Notes: generated by a model not told the origin, from the sequence alone. Numbered from the stretch's first letter, positions 8,237-16,737 are shown. The stretch is 64,000 nucleotides of DNA from Pseudomonas sp. ACN8 (GCF_002303925.1 NZ_MRCS01000009.1:85381-149380), one strand, 5' to 3'. Numbers and translations are program-made.

Positions 8237-9718
8237 CTAGCGCATCACGAAGGGATCAGGCATCGGTGCCTGGGACAGGTTGATCCACACCGTTTTCAGC
8301 TCGGTGTAGGCCAGCACCGAATCGATGCCGCTTTCGCGTCCATAGCCGCTGTTCTTGAAACCGCCGATCGGCGCCATGGCCGAGACCGCGCGGTAGGTGT
8401 TGACCCAGATGATCCCCGAACGCACGTCCCGGGCCAGGCGATGGGCGCGGCCCAGGTCGCGGGTCCAGATGCCGGCGGCGAGGCCGAACTGTGAGTCGTT
8501 GGCAATCGCCAGGGCTTCGGCTTCGTCCTTGAACCGGATGACCGAGGCCACCGGGCCAAAGACTTCTTCCTGCATGATCTTCATCGAGTTGCGGTCGCAC
8601 TCGAACAGCGTCGGCTCGTAGAACCAGCCATCACCCAGATTCTCTGGACGCTTGCCGCCCAGGCGCAGACGCGCACCTTCGGCGATAGCGTCAGCCACCA
8701 GCCCTTCGACCACGGCCAGTTGCTGCGCGGTGGCCATCGGGCCCATTTCGCTGCTGTCGTCCTGCGGGTTGCCGATGCGGATGCGCTGGGCGCGTTCCAC
8801 CAGACGACCGACAAACTCGTCGTAGATTTCGTCCTGCACCAGTAAGCGCGAACCGGACACACAACTCTGCCCGGAGGCGGCGTAGATCCCGGCGATGGCG
8901 CCGTTGATCGCGCTGTCGAGGTCGGCGTCGGCGAAAATGATGTTCGGCGATTTGCCCCCCAGTTCCAGCGACAGTTTGGCGAAGTTCTCCGCGCTGCTGC
9001 GCACCACATGCCGCGCCGTCGCCGCGCCGCCGGTGAAGGCGATCTTGCGGATCAGCGGATGGCGGGTGAGGGCGGCGCCGGTGCTCGGGCCGTAACCGGT
9101 GACGACGTTGACCACTCCCGGTGGAATCCCGGCTTCCAGCGCCAGGCGTGCCAGTTCGAGGATGGTCGCCGAGGCGTGTTCCGACGGCTTGATCACGATG
9201 GTGTTGCCTGCGGCGAGGGCCGGGGCGAGTTTGATCGCGGTCAGGTACAGCGGGCTGTTCCACGGAATGATAGCGGCCACCACGCCCATGGCTTCGTGCA
9301 CGGTGTAGGCAAACAGGTCCGGCTTGTCCAGCGGCAGAGTGCCGCCTTCGAGCTTGTCCGCCAGGCCTGCGGTGTAGTGGAAGAACTCCGGCAGATAGCC
9401 GACCTGGCCACGGGTTTCGCGGATCAGCTTGCCGTTGTCGCGGCTTTCCAGCTGCGCCAGTTGTTCTTTGTTTTCGGCGATCAGGTCGCCCAGGCGTCGC
9501 AGCAATTTGCCGCGCGCGGTGGCGGTCAAACCGCGCCATGCCGGGCTGTCGAAAGCGGTTTGCGCGGCCTGTACGGCGCGCTCGACATCCGCTTCGTCGG
9601 CGTCGGGCAATTCGGCCCAAGGCTCGGCCAGCGCCGGGTTGAGGCTTTCGAAGGTCTTGCCGGACAGGGCATCGACCCATTCACCGCCGATGCACATCTG
9701 GAAGCGTGCGAGTGTCAT
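8237..9718 (-). CDS. NAD-dependent aldehyde dehydrogenase
   Basis: A complete 493-residue class-I-like aldehyde dehydrogenase. It has PWNSPLYLTAIKLAPALAAG for NAD binding, the general base Glu in LELGGKSPN, and the nucleophile Cys in AASGQSCVSGSR. It lacks the double cysteine of SSADHs and differs clearly from the gabD-like protein nearby, so it probably oxidises a different, earlier aldehyde. The ATG overlaps the hydrolase stop as ATGA (9715-9718), showing tight coupling. In pyridine-type ring-cleavage pathways one ALDH acts on the ring-opened aldehyde and a second on succinate semialdehyde; this pair would fit such a scheme, but that is inference. Confidence 0.9.
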   Translation of the reverse strand: MTLARFQMCIGGEWVDALSGKTFESLNPALAEPWAELPDADEADVERAVQAAQTAFDSPAWRGLTATARGKLLRRLGDLIAENKEQLAQLESRDNGKLIRETRGQVGYLPEFFHYTAGLADKLEGGTLPLDKPDLFAYTVHEAMGVVAAIIPWNSPLYLTAIKLAPALAAGNTIVIKPSEHASATILELARLALEAGIPPGVVNVVTGYGPSTGAALTRHPLIRKIAFTGGAATARHVVRSSAENFAKLSLELGGKSPNIIFADADLDSAINGAIAGIYAASGQSCVSGSRLLVQDEIYDEFVGRLVERAQRIRIGNPQDDSSEMGPMATAQQLAVVEGLVADAIAEGARLRLGGKRPENLGDGWFYEPTLFECDRNSMKIMQEEVFGPVASVIRFKDEAEALAIANDSQFGLAAGIWTRDLGRAHRLARDVRSGIIWVNTYRAVSAMAPIGGFKNSGYGRESGIDSVLAYTELKTVWINLSQAPMPDPFVMR

Positions 9719-10548
9719 GCAACGATCCCCTTGATCTGGTTTTGTTGGGAGTGCGCGGTCTGCAGAAACTCCAGCAACAGCTGGTTGACCAGGCGCGGAG
9801 ACTCTACGGGCATCATATGCCGTTGCTCGGCGAGCACGGCAACGGTCGCACCGGGAATGCGTTCGGCCAGTTGCCTGGCCATTTCCGGGGTCGAACCGGG
9901 GTCCAGCTCGCCGGTGGCGATCAGCGTCGGCACCTTGATGCTGGCCAGGTCGTCGGCGCGGTACATGTCCTGGGTGGCGAACAGTTCGTAAGTGGTCAGG
10001 TAACCCTGCGGGTCATTGCCGGCCAGGGTCTGGCGAATCGCGGCGATCTGCGCCGGGTTCGCGGCCTGGTATTCACGGCTGAACCAGCGCGACAGTGCCG
10101 CTTCGGCATTGGCGTCCGGCCCGTGTTCGGCGGCCTGGCTGGTGCGGGCGATGACCCCGGCGCGCTGTTCGGCGCTACGGTTGAACACGCTGTTGAGCAC
10201 CACCAGGCCTTCCAGGCGTTGCGGGTAGTGCAGGGCAAACGCCCGCGCCACCAGCCCGCCCATGGAAAAACCGATCACCGTTGCCTTGGGCAATTGCAGG
10301 TGGTCGAGCAGCTCCAGCAACTGGTCGGCATAGCCGAGCAGCGGCGTGCCGCTTTCCGGGCGCGGGCTGGCGCCATGGCCGAGCATGTCGTAGGCGATGA
10401 CGCGGTATTTCGTGGCCAGGCCAACGATCTGGCCGCCCCACATTTCTTTGTTCAGGCCCACGCCGTGGATCAAGACCACGGGCTGGCCTTGGCCGGTCGC
10501 CAGGTAACTGGTGCCAGCCGGGGTGAGTTCAGCGGTGAGCCGAATCAT
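9715..10548 (-). CDS. Alpha/beta hydrolase
   Basis: This 277-residue alpha/beta-fold hydrolase has the oxyanion-hole motif VVLIHGVGLN, the nucleophile elbow GFSMGG (Ser nucleophile) and a late LIATGELDPGS strand carrying the acid; a histidine follows in LAEQRHMMPVE. It resembles PcaD/ring-cleavage hydrolases in length and motif spacing. The start at 10548 (MIRLTAELTP) is set by an AGGAG 6-7 nt upstream; the frame extends further upstream into the AA_synth gene but without family resemblance. It may open a lactone or hydrolyse an amide or ester in the pathway. It is the second gene of the operon. Confidence 0.88.
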   Translation of the reverse strand: MIRLTAELTPAGTSYLATGQGQPVVLIHGVGLNKEMWGGQIVGLATKYRVIAYDMLGHGASPRPESGTPLLGYADQLLELLDHLQLPKATVIGFSMGGLVARAFALHYPQRLEGLVVLNSVFNRSAEQRAGVIARTSQAAEHGPDANAEAALSRWFSREYQAANPAQIAAIRQTLAGNDPQGYLTTYELFATQDMYRADDLASIKVPTLIATGELDPGSTPEMARQLAERIPGATVAVLAEQRHMMPVESPRLVNQLLLEFLQTAHSQQNQIKGIVA

Positions 10549-10592
10549 GGAGCGCTCCTGCAATGCCTTCTTGTTGTCGTTCTGCTGGCCGG

Positions 10593-11183
10593 TTACTGGG
10601 CTTTTTCGGCGGCCAGTTCTTCCAGGTCGATGTAGCGGTTGCCGATGCGCGGGTGCAGGCGGCCGCCGTCGGCGCAACCCAGGACCACAACGATTTCGTC
10701 GGCACGCGGCGCGTCTTCGATCTGCATTTCCAGGGTGATGTAGTGCGAACGCAGGCCTTCGTCGTCCTTGTGCATCATCGGGATCTGGATCGAAGTGCCG
10801 GGGCCGCCGCGCTTGTTGGTGAAGCTCAGGTAGCTCTTGGCCTTGACCGCTTCGCGGTAATGGTTGCCGAAGCGCAGGGTGTGGATCACCGCCGAAGCGT
10901 GTTCGATCTCGCCATCGGCGCCGACCACCGCAGCCTTGCCGTAGGCCTCGATTTTCTCGGCACCGCCAATGATGCCCACCAGGCGCTCGACCATCAGTGC
11001 GCCGAGGTCGGAGCAGTTGGCGCGGATCTGCGGTTTCAGGTCTTCGACGAAACCGTTGCCCACCCAGGGGTTCTTCATCACCACGGCCAGACCGACCATG
11101 GTCACGGGCTTATCGGTGGCTTTGCCGCCTTCAATAAAGGTTTCTTCGACATAGCTGACGATCTTGCGGATTTCGAAACTCAT
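10593..11183 (-). CDS. Amino acid synthesis family protein (AA_synth, DUF1185)
   Basis: This 196-residue protein begins MSFEIRKIVSYVEETFIEGG and contains VGLAVVMKNPWVGNGFVEDL, a GKAAVVGADGEIEHASAVIH region and SFTNKRGGPGTSIQIPMMHK. I recognise these as the family Pfam calls amino acid synthesis (formerly DUF1185). Its biochemical role is not established; despite the name there is no biosynthetic evidence here. I use the start at 11183 with GGAGCAG just upstream; the longer frame to 11285 reads through the operator. It is the first gene of the catabolic operon, about 40 bp downstream of the GntR site. Confidence 0.8.
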   Translation of the reverse strand: MSFEIRKIVSYVEETFIEGGKATDKPVTMVGLAVVMKNPWVGNGFVEDLKPQIRANCSDLGALMVERLVGIIGGAEKIEAYGKAAVVGADGEIEHASAVIHTLRFGNHYREAVKAKSYLSFTNKRGGPGTSIQIPMMHKDDEGLRSHYITLEMQIEDAPRADEIVVVLGCADGGRLHPRIGNRYIDLEELAAEKAQ

Positions 11184-11222
11184 GAGCTGCTCCGTAGAGG
11201 TTTTTGGTGTCTGTGCGTCTGA

Positions 11223-11238
11223 TGGTATACCATAATAC
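11223..11238 (-). promoter_or_regulatory. Predicted GntR operator upstream of AA_synth operon
   Basis: A second perfect copy of TGGTATACCATAATAC, 40 bp upstream of the first gene of the catabolic operon. It is identical to the copy at 3858-3873 and close to the one at 2482-2506. Confidence 0.7.
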
Positions 11239-11434
11239 CGGAAGTACAAGACCCTGAACGGAGTTTCTGGCTGGATGGCACGCAAAAATGTGCGTCACGG
11301 GCAGCAGCGGACAAACGGCAGGCACAGGCTTACGCCGGGCACAGGCCCGGCATGGGGGAGGAGAGAAGGGTAAGGAAGGGGATCAGCGGTGATGCGGCGT
11401 CAAGCGGTGCGTCGGGTTTGCTACCGGCTGTCCA

Positions 11435-12532
11435 TCAGGACTTCGCCTCCTTCGTCCCCAGCACATCACGGATGTTGTCCACCACATTGCTGTCTTTGAT
11501 CACATCGTTGAGCCAACCCTCGAGCGGCATGTTGCCCCATTTGATCGCGCGTTCGATCAGGTAGGGGACAGGGCTCTGGGGTTCGGTCTGCTTGAAGAAC
11601 TGTGCGATACCCGCCAGCAGGGTGAATGCCTCGTCACGGGTCTGTGGCGTGGTGCGCAGCGGTGTGACTGGGATGTCTTGCTGGGTCTGGGTCATTGCGG
11701 CACCTGCATGTTGTGCGCCAGCGCTTTCGGAGACGACCGGGGTGGGCGCGGTAGGCGCCGGGTGCAATTCGATGCCGCGATCCTTGAGCAGTTTCTCGGC
11801 CAGTTGGCCGGCGCGGGACAACACGTCATGGAGCCCGGCAAAGCTTGGCGCGTCATTGCCGAACAGCCTGTCAGCGGTGCTCTGCAGTTGCTGGCAGGCC
11901 TTCAGGCTGGCGGCGATTTCGCCGGCTTTCTGGCGCAGGTGATCGGAGTCGGTCAGCACCACCGAACGCTGGAACACCTCGGCGTTGATCTTGCCTTCGT
12001 CGAGGGCGGCGCGCATGGCATGGGGGTTCTGCAACGCCAGGTTTTCGACATGCCTGGACTCGTCATAGCGCAGCAGGCCGTACTGTTGGCCTTGGGTGAT
12101 CGGCAGTCCGCCCACGACATCCGCCAGGGTCGTTTTCATCCACGCCAGGCGGGCAGCGCGTTCATCGACCCCATCCTCGAGGGAGGGGAAGAGGCCGGTC
12201 CAGAAATTGTCCAGCAGGCGTTCGGCCAGGGTCAGGCCGAAGGTGATACCGGTGAAATGATGCTTGTGCGCCAAGGCTTCGCTGAGCCAGGCGACGAGCA
12301 TCAGGTCCTTGCTCTGTCGAGCCAGGCCTTGGGCCGCCAGGGTGAGGGTCAGATCCCAGTCGGATGACTTCAGGTCGGTTTGCCAGTCACCCTGGGTCAG
12401 GTAATCGGGGTCTGCTCGCCGGGCTTCTTTCACCTGATCGAACAAGGTGGAAAAGCTCAGGTCTTCGCCACTCCCCTCATTGATGGGCGCGGTCAGTTCG
12501 GCCAGCGAAAGGTCGTTGAGAAATTCAGACAT
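11435..12532 (-). CDS. tssA: Type VI secretion system protein TssA
   Basis: A 365-residue TssA, the cap/recruitment protein that joins baseplate, membrane complex and growing sheath. The ImpA N-terminal domain is clear: EFLNDLSLAELTAPINEGSG, then TGITFGLTLAERLLDNFWTG and LFPSLEDGVDERAARLAWMK. The C-terminal part (FTLLAGIAQFFKQTEPQSPV then PYLIERAIKWGNMPLEGWL) is the short type seen in TssA1-like proteins. It is the last gene of the cluster and is separated from hcp by a terminator-like hairpin, so it may depend on read-through or its own promoter. Confidence 0.92.
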   Translation of the reverse strand: MSEFLNDLSLAELTAPINEGSGEDLSFSTLFDQVKEARRADPDYLTQGDWQTDLKSSDWDLTLTLAAQGLARQSKDLMLVAWLSEALAHKHHFTGITFGLTLAERLLDNFWTGLFPSLEDGVDERAARLAWMKTTLADVVGGLPITQGQQYGLLRYDESRHVENLALQNPHAMRAALDEGKINAEVFQRSVVLTDSDHLRQKAGEIAASLKACQQLQSTADRLFGNDAPSFAGLHDVLSRAGQLAEKLLKDRGIELHPAPTAPTPVVSESAGAQHAGAAMTQTQQDIPVTPLRTTPQTRDEAFTLLAGIAQFFKQTEPQSPVPYLIERAIKWGNMPLEGWLNDVIKDSNVVDNIRDVLGTKEAKS

Positions 12533-12547
12533 GGGAAACTCTGATCA

Positions 12548-12583
12548 GAATAGAAGAACACCGCGCCTGCCGGGCAGGCGCGG
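12548..12583 (-). terminator. Rho-independent terminator after hcp
   Basis: On the minus strand a 10-bp perfect stem (CCGCGCCTGC with GCAGGCGCGG, 3-nt loop, 12561-12583) is followed by a T-rich run (TGTTCTTCTATTCT). It lies 43 bp after the hcp stop and before tssA. This suits an abundant, mostly monocistronic hcp message. Confidence 0.75.
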
Positions 12584-12626
12584 TGCCGAAAACGAGCCGC
12601 GTGCGCGGCCCGTCATTACTGCGGTG

Positions 12627-13145
12627 TTATGCGAAAACCTTGTTCGCGGTGCGATCCCAGCCACCGGTGACGTTACCGCCGCCCTGGCCATCGGCACGGC
12701 TTTGTTGGGTGTAGGTGGTCTTGATGCGGGCGAAGTTGAAGCTGATTTCCTCGATCGGCAGATCGCCAACCGCTTTGTCTTCACCGTTCTGGCTGCCGCC
12801 AGCGACCGCTTTCACGGACGACACCACGACTTCTTCCAGGTTGATGGTCAGGTAGGTGACCTTGTCGCCACCGGCACGGTTCACGTTCAGCTGGATCTTG
12901 GCGATGTGCGTACCTTTGCAGCAGGCTTCGAACAGCTTGGCGGAAGCCTTGTCCACGGCTTTGCGGATGCTGAAGTCGCTCAACGCAACACGCTCCGACG
13001 AAGCACCGCCCGAAGAGCTGGCCGTCGCGGAAGTCGCTTGGGTTGCGCCGTACTCGTAGCCCAGCACTTCGATCCAATCCTTGTGTTTGTCGTCCAGAAC
13101 TTCACCAGGAATGCCGTCGATCTGGATGTATGCGTCAAATGCCAT
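12627..13145 (-). CDS. hcp: Type VI secretion system tube protein Hcp
   Basis: This 172-residue protein forms the hexameric inner tube that is fired with VgrG. Family landmarks are MAFDAYIQIDGIPGEVLDDK at the N-terminus, KDWIEVLGYEYG, ASAKLFEACCKGTHIAKIQL in the middle and EISFNFARIKTTYT near the C-terminus. The translation signal is strong (AAGGAGAAAAAAG before ATG), as expected for a highly expressed subunit. A 5' leader with two hairpins precedes it and a terminator follows. A Ser/Ala/Gly-rich insertion (about residues 36-50) lies in an Hcp surface loop. Confidence 0.95.
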   Translation of the reverse strand: MAFDAYIQIDGIPGEVLDDKHKDWIEVLGYEYGATQATSATASSSGGASSERVALSDFSIRKAVDKASAKLFEACCKGTHIAKIQLNVNRAGGDKVTYLTINLEEVVVSSVKAVAGGSQNGEDKAVGDLPIEEISFNFARIKTTYTQQSRADGQGGGNVTGGWDRTANKVFA

Positions 13146-13181
13146 TTCTTTTTTCTCCTTACCTTCATTTAAAGGGATGTC

Positions 13182-13278
13182 ACCTGCAAGCAGGTCGCAG
13201 CCCTTCGTTTTAACCTCTTTGAATCGATCAACAGAGGTGTCTTATGCCGGCCCGGGCCTCTCGTCGAGATGACCCGGG
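13182..13278 (-). promoter_or_regulatory. Structured leader upstream of hcp
   Basis: Two stem-loops lie between the IcmF/OmpA gene and hcp. One is CCCGGG-N16-CCCGGG with an inner CTC/GAG pairing (13251-13278); the other is ACCTGC-TT-GCAGGT (13182-13195). Neither has a U-tract, so they look more like an mRNA processing or stabilising leader than a terminator. Function is inferred. Confidence 0.4.
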
Positions 13279-13308
13279 TACCGGTATTTCTTCACAAGGC
13301 GCGCATGC

Positions 13309-15783
13309 TCAGTTGAGTGCCCGCACTTCGATTTCTACCCGCCGGTTAGGCTCCAGGCAGCGGATCAGCTGCGCTCTTGGCTGTTTCATATCGCACTTGA
13401 CCAAGGGCTTGTTGCTGCCTTCGCCGACGGCTTCGACCAGCTCGCCGGGCACGCCTTTGCCCACCAGGTAGGTCTTGATGGTTTGTGCCCGCTGTTTGGA
13501 AACCTGCAAGTTGCCTTGGGGATCGCCGAGTTGATCGGCATGCCCGGCGATGATGATTTTTCCGATGTTGGGGGTGCTGAGCAGCTTGCCGGCGATCGCG
13601 CTGAGCTGGCTTTGGCCTTCGGTCTTCAGGCTCTGGAAATCCGCACGGGCGAAAGCGAACAGGGTGTCCGACTCCAGCGTGATGGTTTCGATCGAGCGCA
13701 ACGACTGGGTCAGCAGGCTGTTGATGTAGTTGCGCGAGCTGGAGATCAGGAACGCGTTATCGAGGATCCGCGGCACGTCCGGCTGGTGGATCTGGTCGCT
13801 GTAGAAATTGATCTGGCGGCTGGCGAATTCATAGTCAGAGGCGGCGATACTGGCATTGCCGACCTGACGGGCAATCGCCGGGTACCAGTAATCCGGGATT
13901 TTCGCTTTCAGGAACCCAGGGTCGGCCTTTTCCCGTTGTGCACGGGACAGCATGACGTAGGTGTCCAGCGTCGCCTTGCCGAAACCGGCGATGGACTGCG
14001 CCCGGTTGTCGTTGGGCAGGGCCTTGGGCTCGACGCTGTCCACGCCGGTCACGGGCATCAACTCTTTGGCGTTGCGCTGATAGACCTTGAGGGTGGTCAG
14101 CAAGTACAGCGAGCGGGTCAGGTTGTCGGCCGTGGGCTTGAGCATCACGCTTTCCAGCCGGTCGAAATAGCGGCTGCGCACCAGTGGCTCTACCTTGTGG
14201 CCTTGATAGAGCCCCAGGCGCATGCGCAGCGGCACACCTTCGTCGTGGTGTTGCGCGTAATAGTGCGCGGTCCAGAAACGCAGGCGGTCCAGGGTTTGCC
14301 AATCGGTGTACTGAGCGGGTACTGAACGGTCGTCGACGCCAGCCTGGGTCAGTTCTGCCGAGAGGCTTTGCAGGGTGTTTTTGTTGTTGACGTACGACCA
14401 GCCCAACAGGCTGCACAGCAGTACCGCGACCAGTCCGGCGCCGCCGATCCAGGTCGCCCGGCGCCGACGCTCGCGGTGGTTGGTGGTGTACAGCGCCACC
14501 AGGTGCTGGTCGGGAATGATGACTTTGCGGAACAGACTGTTGATGAACAAGGGGCGCGGTTGCGCGTGACCGTTGGCGATCTCCCGATCGCCCTCCAGGG
14601 AAAAGCGCTCCGTCACCTGCCGTGCGTGTCCGCCCATTTCCGGCTGGTCTGCATCCAGCGCGCTGGTGAAATAGAAGCCGCGCAGCAGTTCCGCACTTTG
14701 ATAAGGGTTGGCGCGCAACAGGGCATCGACGAACAGTTGCAGCCGTGGTTTGAGGGCCGCCAGTTCCAGCGGGAACCGATACACCGCCGAATCCTGGCGG
14801 GTGATCTGGATGTCCTGAGTGACCAATTGCTGGCTGGCCACCTGGTGCCAGTAGCTGACCAGTTCGTCCATCGCGACGCCGAAGCGCTGGCCCCAGTCGG
14901 CCTGTTCGTAACCTTTGTGGGAGAAGGTCTTGCCCATCACTTCGCCGCGCGCGGTTTCATCGAGTTGGCGATAGAAGGGCGCGAAACCCGGCACCAGGTC
15001 GCACTTGGTGAACACCAGGTACACCGGCAGCCGCACTTCCAGCAAGGCATGGGTTTCCTGAATGCGTTCGCGCAGACGCTTGGCGATGCGCTCCTGATCT
15101 TCGAGCGAGGCTTGCAGGATGTCGTGGATGCTGACGGTGACGATCAGGCCATTGAGCGGCCGACGCTGGCGATGCTGGCGCAGCAGCTGGAGGAACGCGC
15201 GCCATTTGCCGGCCTCTTCCTGGTTGTTCATGTAGCGGCCGGCGGTGTCCAGCAGCACGGCTTCGGAGCTGAAGAACCAGTCGCAGTTGCGCGTACCACC
15301 CAGACCGGCGACTCGCACGCCCTCACGCTCGGCATAGGGGAAGTTGAGTCCCGACTGGTAGAGCATGGTGCTTTTGCCCGCTGCTGGCTGACCGACCACC
15401 AGGTACCAGGGCAGGGCATACAGCGCATCCTTGGGGTTGCTGCCCCGTGGCTTGTTGCTGTGCAAGCGCTCGATGCTCTGCAAGAGACGCTCGCGCAACA
15501 GGCTGACTTCCTCGCGATCCGCCGGGCTCGCGTTCAATACCGCCTGATCGGCATCCTCGCGCAGCAGGCCTTCGAGGTCGTGATGCCGGGACACGCCTCG
15601 ATTAAGCAGCAGCACATAACCGGCGGACAACACCAGGAACACACCGATGCCGGTCAGCAGGCTGTTGAGCGAACTGAAGCCGAACGCACGCCCGATGCCC
15701 CACACCACGAAGATCGCGAGGAAAAAACACACCCCCAGGATGTAGGGTTGATAGCGCAAGAAGTAATACTTGATCTTGTTCAT
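13309..15783 (-). CDS. Second IcmF-like T6SS protein with C-terminal OmpA peptidoglycan-binding domain (TagP-like)
   Basis: This 824-residue protein has two N-terminal membrane helices (about residues 8-60) and an IcmF-type NTPase domain: Walker A GQPAAGKST and a Walker-B-like segment ending EAVLLDTAGRYMN. A third helix lies near residue 450 (GGAGLVAVLLCSLLGW). It lacks most of the large periplasmic TssM domain. The last about 120 residues are an OmpA-like domain with IIIAGHADQLGD, then SKQRAQTIKTYL and PNRRVEIEV, including the Asp and Arg that bind diaminopimelate. Since TssL here has no peptidoglycan-binding extension, this protein probably anchors the membrane complex to the wall. It is coupled to tagF by an ATGA overlap. 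Confidence 0.88.
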   Translation of the reverse strand: MNKIKYYFLRYQPYILGVCFFLAIFVVWGIGRAFGFSSLNSLLTGIGVFLVLSAGYVLLLNRGVSRHHDLEGLLREDADQAVLNASPADREEVSLLRERLLQSIERLHSNKPRGSNPKDALYALPWYLVVGQPAAGKSTMLYQSGLNFPYAEREGVRVAGLGGTRNCDWFFSSEAVLLDTAGRYMNNQEEAGKWRAFLQLLRQHRQRRPLNGLIVTVSIHDILQASLEDQERIAKRLRERIQETHALLEVRLPVYLVFTKCDLVPGFAPFYRQLDETARGEVMGKTFSHKGYEQADWGQRFGVAMDELVSYWHQVASQQLVTQDIQITRQDSAVYRFPLELAALKPRLQLFVDALLRANPYQSAELLRGFYFTSALDADQPEMGGHARQVTERFSLEGDREIANGHAQPRPLFINSLFRKVIIPDQHLVALYTTNHRERRRRATWIGGAGLVAVLLCSLLGWSYVNNKNTLQSLSAELTQAGVDDRSVPAQYTDWQTLDRLRFWTAHYYAQHHDEGVPLRMRLGLYQGHKVEPLVRSRYFDRLESVMLKPTADNLTRSLYLLTTLKVYQRNAKELMPVTGVDSVEPKALPNDNRAQSIAGFGKATLDTYVMLSRAQREKADPGFLKAKIPDYWYPAIARQVGNASIAASDYEFASRQINFYSDQIHQPDVPRILDNAFLISSSRNYINSLLTQSLRSIETITLESDTLFAFARADFQSLKTEGQSQLSAIAGKLLSTPNIGKIIIAGHADQLGDPQGNLQVSKQRAQTIKTYLVGKGVPGELVEAVGEGSNKPLVKCDMKQPRAQLIRCLEPNRRVEIEVRALN

Positions 15784-16706
15784 ACAGGCTTCGAATCCAG
15801 GGCATCGACAAAACGGTCGATAACGTCACCCAGAGGGCGGTCGATTTCGGGAAAGGCGTGTGTGCGGTGGTGCTCGTCAAAGGCATCGAAAGACGCCAGC
15901 ACGTCATAGCTCTGCGAACGGTCAGCGATGCCGGTCAGCAGGCGATAGGCATCACTGGTATTGCGTGAGGCAAAACAGATCAGCCGGGGCCGCATGAAGT
16001 CGTCCGCCAGCAGGCTGATCTGTGGCACGGCGCGCTCCGGGGTCATTTGCGTCAGCCAGGTGACCCACAGATCGGCAGTCGGATTTTTCAAACCCCTTTC
16101 CGCCGGCAAGGGCAGGGCGATGCCTATGGACGTTGCGTGATCCAGATGCCTTTTAAGGGCCTGAAGCCGGGTCAATACGGCGTTGGTGACGAACTCGGGG
16201 TAGGTGCCCTGGAGCGCACAAGCGATGTCCCGCAGATTGAAATTCACCAGGAACTTGTCATGCACGCGCCGGAACAACTCGAAGTCCTGGCCTTGCAACG
16301 GGCGCAGGGCCTTGATGCGGTCGAACAGCACCGAAGTGCTTTCGCCCTGGACGGCCATGTGCAGCAAGGGCCTGATCTGCCCGCTGAACAATTCGCCCAG
16401 GGTGAACGGATTGACCAGAGGCTCGGCTTCGCTGGCCTTGAGGGTCTGGAAAATGAAAAACGGATAGCGCCGCCCACTCGAATCCTTCGAGCTGATCAGC
16501 CCGCCCAGCAGCCAGTTGCCGCTGCGCGCCCGGTAACTGAAAAAGCACAGCGGCAATCCGTCGAACAGCTTGCGCCAGTCTTCGCTATGCTGCAGGGCGG
16601 CCAGCGCCCCTTGCAGCCAGCTATCGAACTCGCAGACGTCGTCGCCCGCACCTTGCAGGCTGACGAAGTCCGGGCTCGCGGGCACCTTGCCGAAGCAGCC
16701 GATCAT
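15780..16706 (-). CDS. tagF: Type VI secretion system-associated protein TagF
   Basis: This 308-residue protein starts MIGCFGKVPASPDFV and continues FDSWLQGALAALQ, with SYRARSGNWLLGGLISSKDS and YPFFIFQTL following, the characteristic TagF (ImpM) N-terminal domain. TagF is a post-translational repressor of T6SS assembly in P. aeruginosa, Agrobacterium and Serratia, acting against Fha-dependent activation. No Fha, PpkA or PppA gene is present in this cluster, so its partner here is unclear. It lies 31 nt after tssM and overlaps the IcmF/OmpA gene by four bases. Confidence 0.88.
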   Translation of the reverse strand: MIGCFGKVPASPDFVSLQGAGDDVCEFDSWLQGALAALQHSEDWRKLFDGLPLCFFSYRARSGNWLLGGLISSKDSSGRRYPFFIFQTLKASEAEPLVNPFTLGELFSGQIRPLLHMAVQGESTSVLFDRIKALRPLQGQDFELFRRVHDKFLVNFNLRDIACALQGTYPEFVTNAVLTRLQALKRHLDHATSIGIALPLPAERGLKNPTADLWVTWLTQMTPERAVPQISLLADDFMRPRLICFASRNTSDAYRLLTGIADRSQSYDVLASFDAFDEHHRTHAFPEIDRPLGDVIDRFVDALDSKPV

Positions 16707-16737
16707 TGGCCAAAACCCTGCTTCAAGGTTCGGCGGC

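Noticed and set aside
11334..11351. GCCGGGC-ACAG-GCCCGGC hairpin after tssA
   Set aside because: A perfect stem but no U-tract on either strand, so I could not call it a terminator.
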